Shown here piece after piece: positions 62,712-64,000 of a stretch of DNA of 64,000 bases (positions are counted from its first letter, which is position 1; every line of letters starts with the position of its first letter). A program made the translations under genes and the position numbers. Origin of the DNA: Vibrio hannami. Lineage in GTDB: Bacteria; Pseudomonadota; Gammaproteobacteria; Enterobacterales; Vibrionaceae. The notes beneath the pieces were generated by a model that worked only from the letters and a program-made list of their open reading frames with translations, searched no databases and was not told the DNA's origin. Location: positions 1,550,001 through 1,614,000 of the forward strand of contig NZ_JARQZP010000007.1 in the NCBI RefSeq assembly GCF_029589055.1, in the 5' to 3' direction.

Positions 62712-63679
62712 TTATTTAGTAAACATTGCTTTCATGCTCTGATACAAACCTTCGGTATCGTAGCCGTTTTTACTGTACAGATATGGTGTGGTTGCAATAG
62801 GTACAAACTCATCCGGACAGCCCAGACGTTTGAACTGGCAAGCAATACCTGTCTCTGCTATGGCAGAACCAACCATAGCCGTCAGTCCACCGCTCAGATT
62901 GTGATCCTGTGCGGTTACTACCCGACCAGTAAGTGCTGCTTTACGAACAGCTTCAGTATCCAGAGGTTTGATAGTGTGCATATCAACAACTCGCACGCGA
63001 ATTCCTTCTTCTTCCAGACGATTAGCTGCATCCAAAGCCATCTGAACACAGACACCACTGACGATAAACGCCCCGTCTTCACCCTCTTTAGGAACAAGCG
63101 CTTTGCCAATTTCGTATTCATAGTCATCCTGATAAATAGGTTCGGCTGATTCCCTGCCAATACGGATGTAAACCGGTGACTTTAATTTGTAGGCCGCATC
63201 AAGCATTTTCTTTACCATCCATGGGTCACCAGGCTCAAGTACAGTCATTCCGTTCATGCTGCTCATGATGGCACAGTCTTCAAGAGCACAGTGGGTGGCT
63301 CCCATGTCCCCCGCAGAATAACCAGCACCTGTCCCCATTAAAATAGCAGGCAGCTTTCCATAGCAGATATCCGTTCGAACCTGCTCACAAGCACGCATGG
63401 AAAGAAATGGAGCCATACCGGTTATCAACGGATGCTGTCCCTCATGAGCGAGTCCTGCCGCGAAACTTGCCAGGTTTTGTTCTGCGATACCGACATTAAA
63501 GGAGCGTTCAGGGTATTTCTCTATAAAACCAGTGCTGCGGGTTGAACCACCTAAGTCAGCATTTACGACGACAAAGTCTTCGTATTTATCACCCATCTCG
63601 ACGATATGTTTACCAGCAACGTCCCTTGCGCTTTCTGCAAAAACTCAAGCACATCCATAGTTTTTGCCTGATCTGCCAT
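62712..63679 (-). pseudogene. Transketolase C-terminal subunit, frameshifted at the 5' end
   Basis: The complete gene would begin at ATG 63679 (MADQAKTMDVLEF) and run to 62712, about 322 residues. The main frame only opens at 63596 (MGDKYEDFVVVNADLGGS). Adding one base in the A5 run 63639-63643 (T6 on the coding strand) gives DVLEFFAESARDVAGKHIVEMGDKYEDF, a continuous protein. It has the pyrimidine-binding domain (GIAEQNLASFAAG, Glu for cofactor activation) and the C-terminal domain. Pairs with the N-terminal subunit gene, which it overlaps by 35 bp. Confidence 0.85.
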
Positions 63680-64000
63680 TACGCTTCTCCTCTTTTTCTT
63701 TATAGTTCTGCTCAATATCTTTCATTGCCTGTTGATAATCAGCATCACTTAGCTGACCTGCATGCCATTTTTTGCTGTTTGCCATGTAACTAATGCCGTT
63801 ACCTTTTACTGTGTTGCACAGAACCAGAGTAGGTGCATCACTCTGAGGTGAAGGTAGGTGATCAACGACATCGACCAGGGCTTTAATATCGTGGCCGTCA
63901 ACTTCAATAACGTTCCAGCCAAATGCCTTCCACTTATCCGTCATAGGATCCATTCCCATTACATCTTTAGTGAAACCATCAAACTGAAGTTTGTTGTAAT
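63645..64000 (-). CDS. Transketolase N-terminal subunit, partial at window edge
   Basis: The visible 118 codons are the C-terminal third of a split transketolase thiamine-diphosphate-binding subunit (GWNVIEVDGHDIKALVDVVDHL; PTLVLCNTVKGNGISYMANSKKWHAGQLSDADYQQAM). The start is beyond the right edge. Split transketolases act in pentose or other sugar-phosphate catabolism and are often carried in carbohydrate operons; the rest of this operon is off the window. GAGGAG near its 3' end can serve as ribosome site for the C-terminal subunit. Confidence 0.9.
   Translation of the reverse strand, partial: YNKLQFDGFTKDVMGMDPMTDKWKAFGWNVIEVDGHDIKALVDVVDHLPSPQSDAPTLVLCNTVKGNGISYMANSKKWHAGQLSDADYQQAMKDIEQNYKEKEEKRNGRSGKNYGCA

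Noticed and set aside
1..64000. Search for tRNA, rRNA, CRISPR array, toxin-antitoxin pair or prophage genes
   Set aside because: No cloverleaf, rRNA core sequence, regular repeat array or phage structural gene was seen by eye.

Overview
The window looks like a chromosomal segment of a marine gammaproteobacterium, most likely a Vibrio. The basis is moderate-to-low GC, a CsrB-type sRNA with a VarA/UvrY-like upstream palindrome, a DUF2986-type small protein, Vibrio-like chemoreceptors, and a relic of the IS5/IS903-type transposase common in vibrios. Gene density is high. No rRNA, tRNA or CRISPR array was seen.

Layout. 0-8 kb: XRE-cupin regulator, a broken C45-type hydrolase, an MsrA-like reductase, a biotin ECF transporter (bioMNY order, ATPase gene frameshifted), a Cache chemoreceptor and a YbiB/TrpD2 protein. 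8-17 kb: a divergent cytochrome c / cytochrome b561 pair, a SLAC1/TehA-type channel, an MBL-fold lipoprotein divergent from a TetR regulator, a GGDEF-EAL protein, and a cluster of very small genes, one behind SOS (LexA) boxes. 17-24.4 kb: a lactose/galactoside operon (GPH symporter, lacZ, GH36 alpha-galactosidase) with CRP-like and LacI-family-like sites. 24.6-30.2 kb: DUF2986 protein, YfcC transporter plus M14-type deacylase, and ppsA. 30.3-34.4 kb: a four-gene cytoplasmic [NiFe] hydrogenase of sulfhydrogenase (group 3b-like) organisation, divergent from a P-type cation ATPase. 37-42.8 kb: lipoprotein, Na+/alanine symporter, the CsrB-type sRNA, then a ROK kinase plus GH1 enzyme that fit beta-glucoside use without a PTS.

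42.8-54.7 kb is the accessory part: small unknown genes, a GST, a sulfatase module (sulfatase, outer-membrane protein, radical-SAM maturase with SEC-C tail), an IS5 relic, a broken GNAT gene and a full group II intron with its maturase. 52.4-64 kb: twin Old Yellow Enzymes, radical-SAM protein, SDR, MFS pump divergent from a LysR regulator, a patatin-like lipase, a second chemoreceptor, a YgiN-like monooxygenase and a split transketolase running off the right edge.

A recurring feature is gene breakage by single-base frame changes, mostly in homopolymer runs: the C45 hydrolase, ECF ATPase, sulfatase, SDR, transketolase C subunit, and probably the GNAT gene and the LysR start. The simplest reading is homopolymer errors in the assembly. 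The ECF ATPase is the exception to keep open, because its frame change falls on a perfect in-frame A AAA AAG slippery heptamer with the correct -1 sense. All calls come from reading the sequence; no database search was run.
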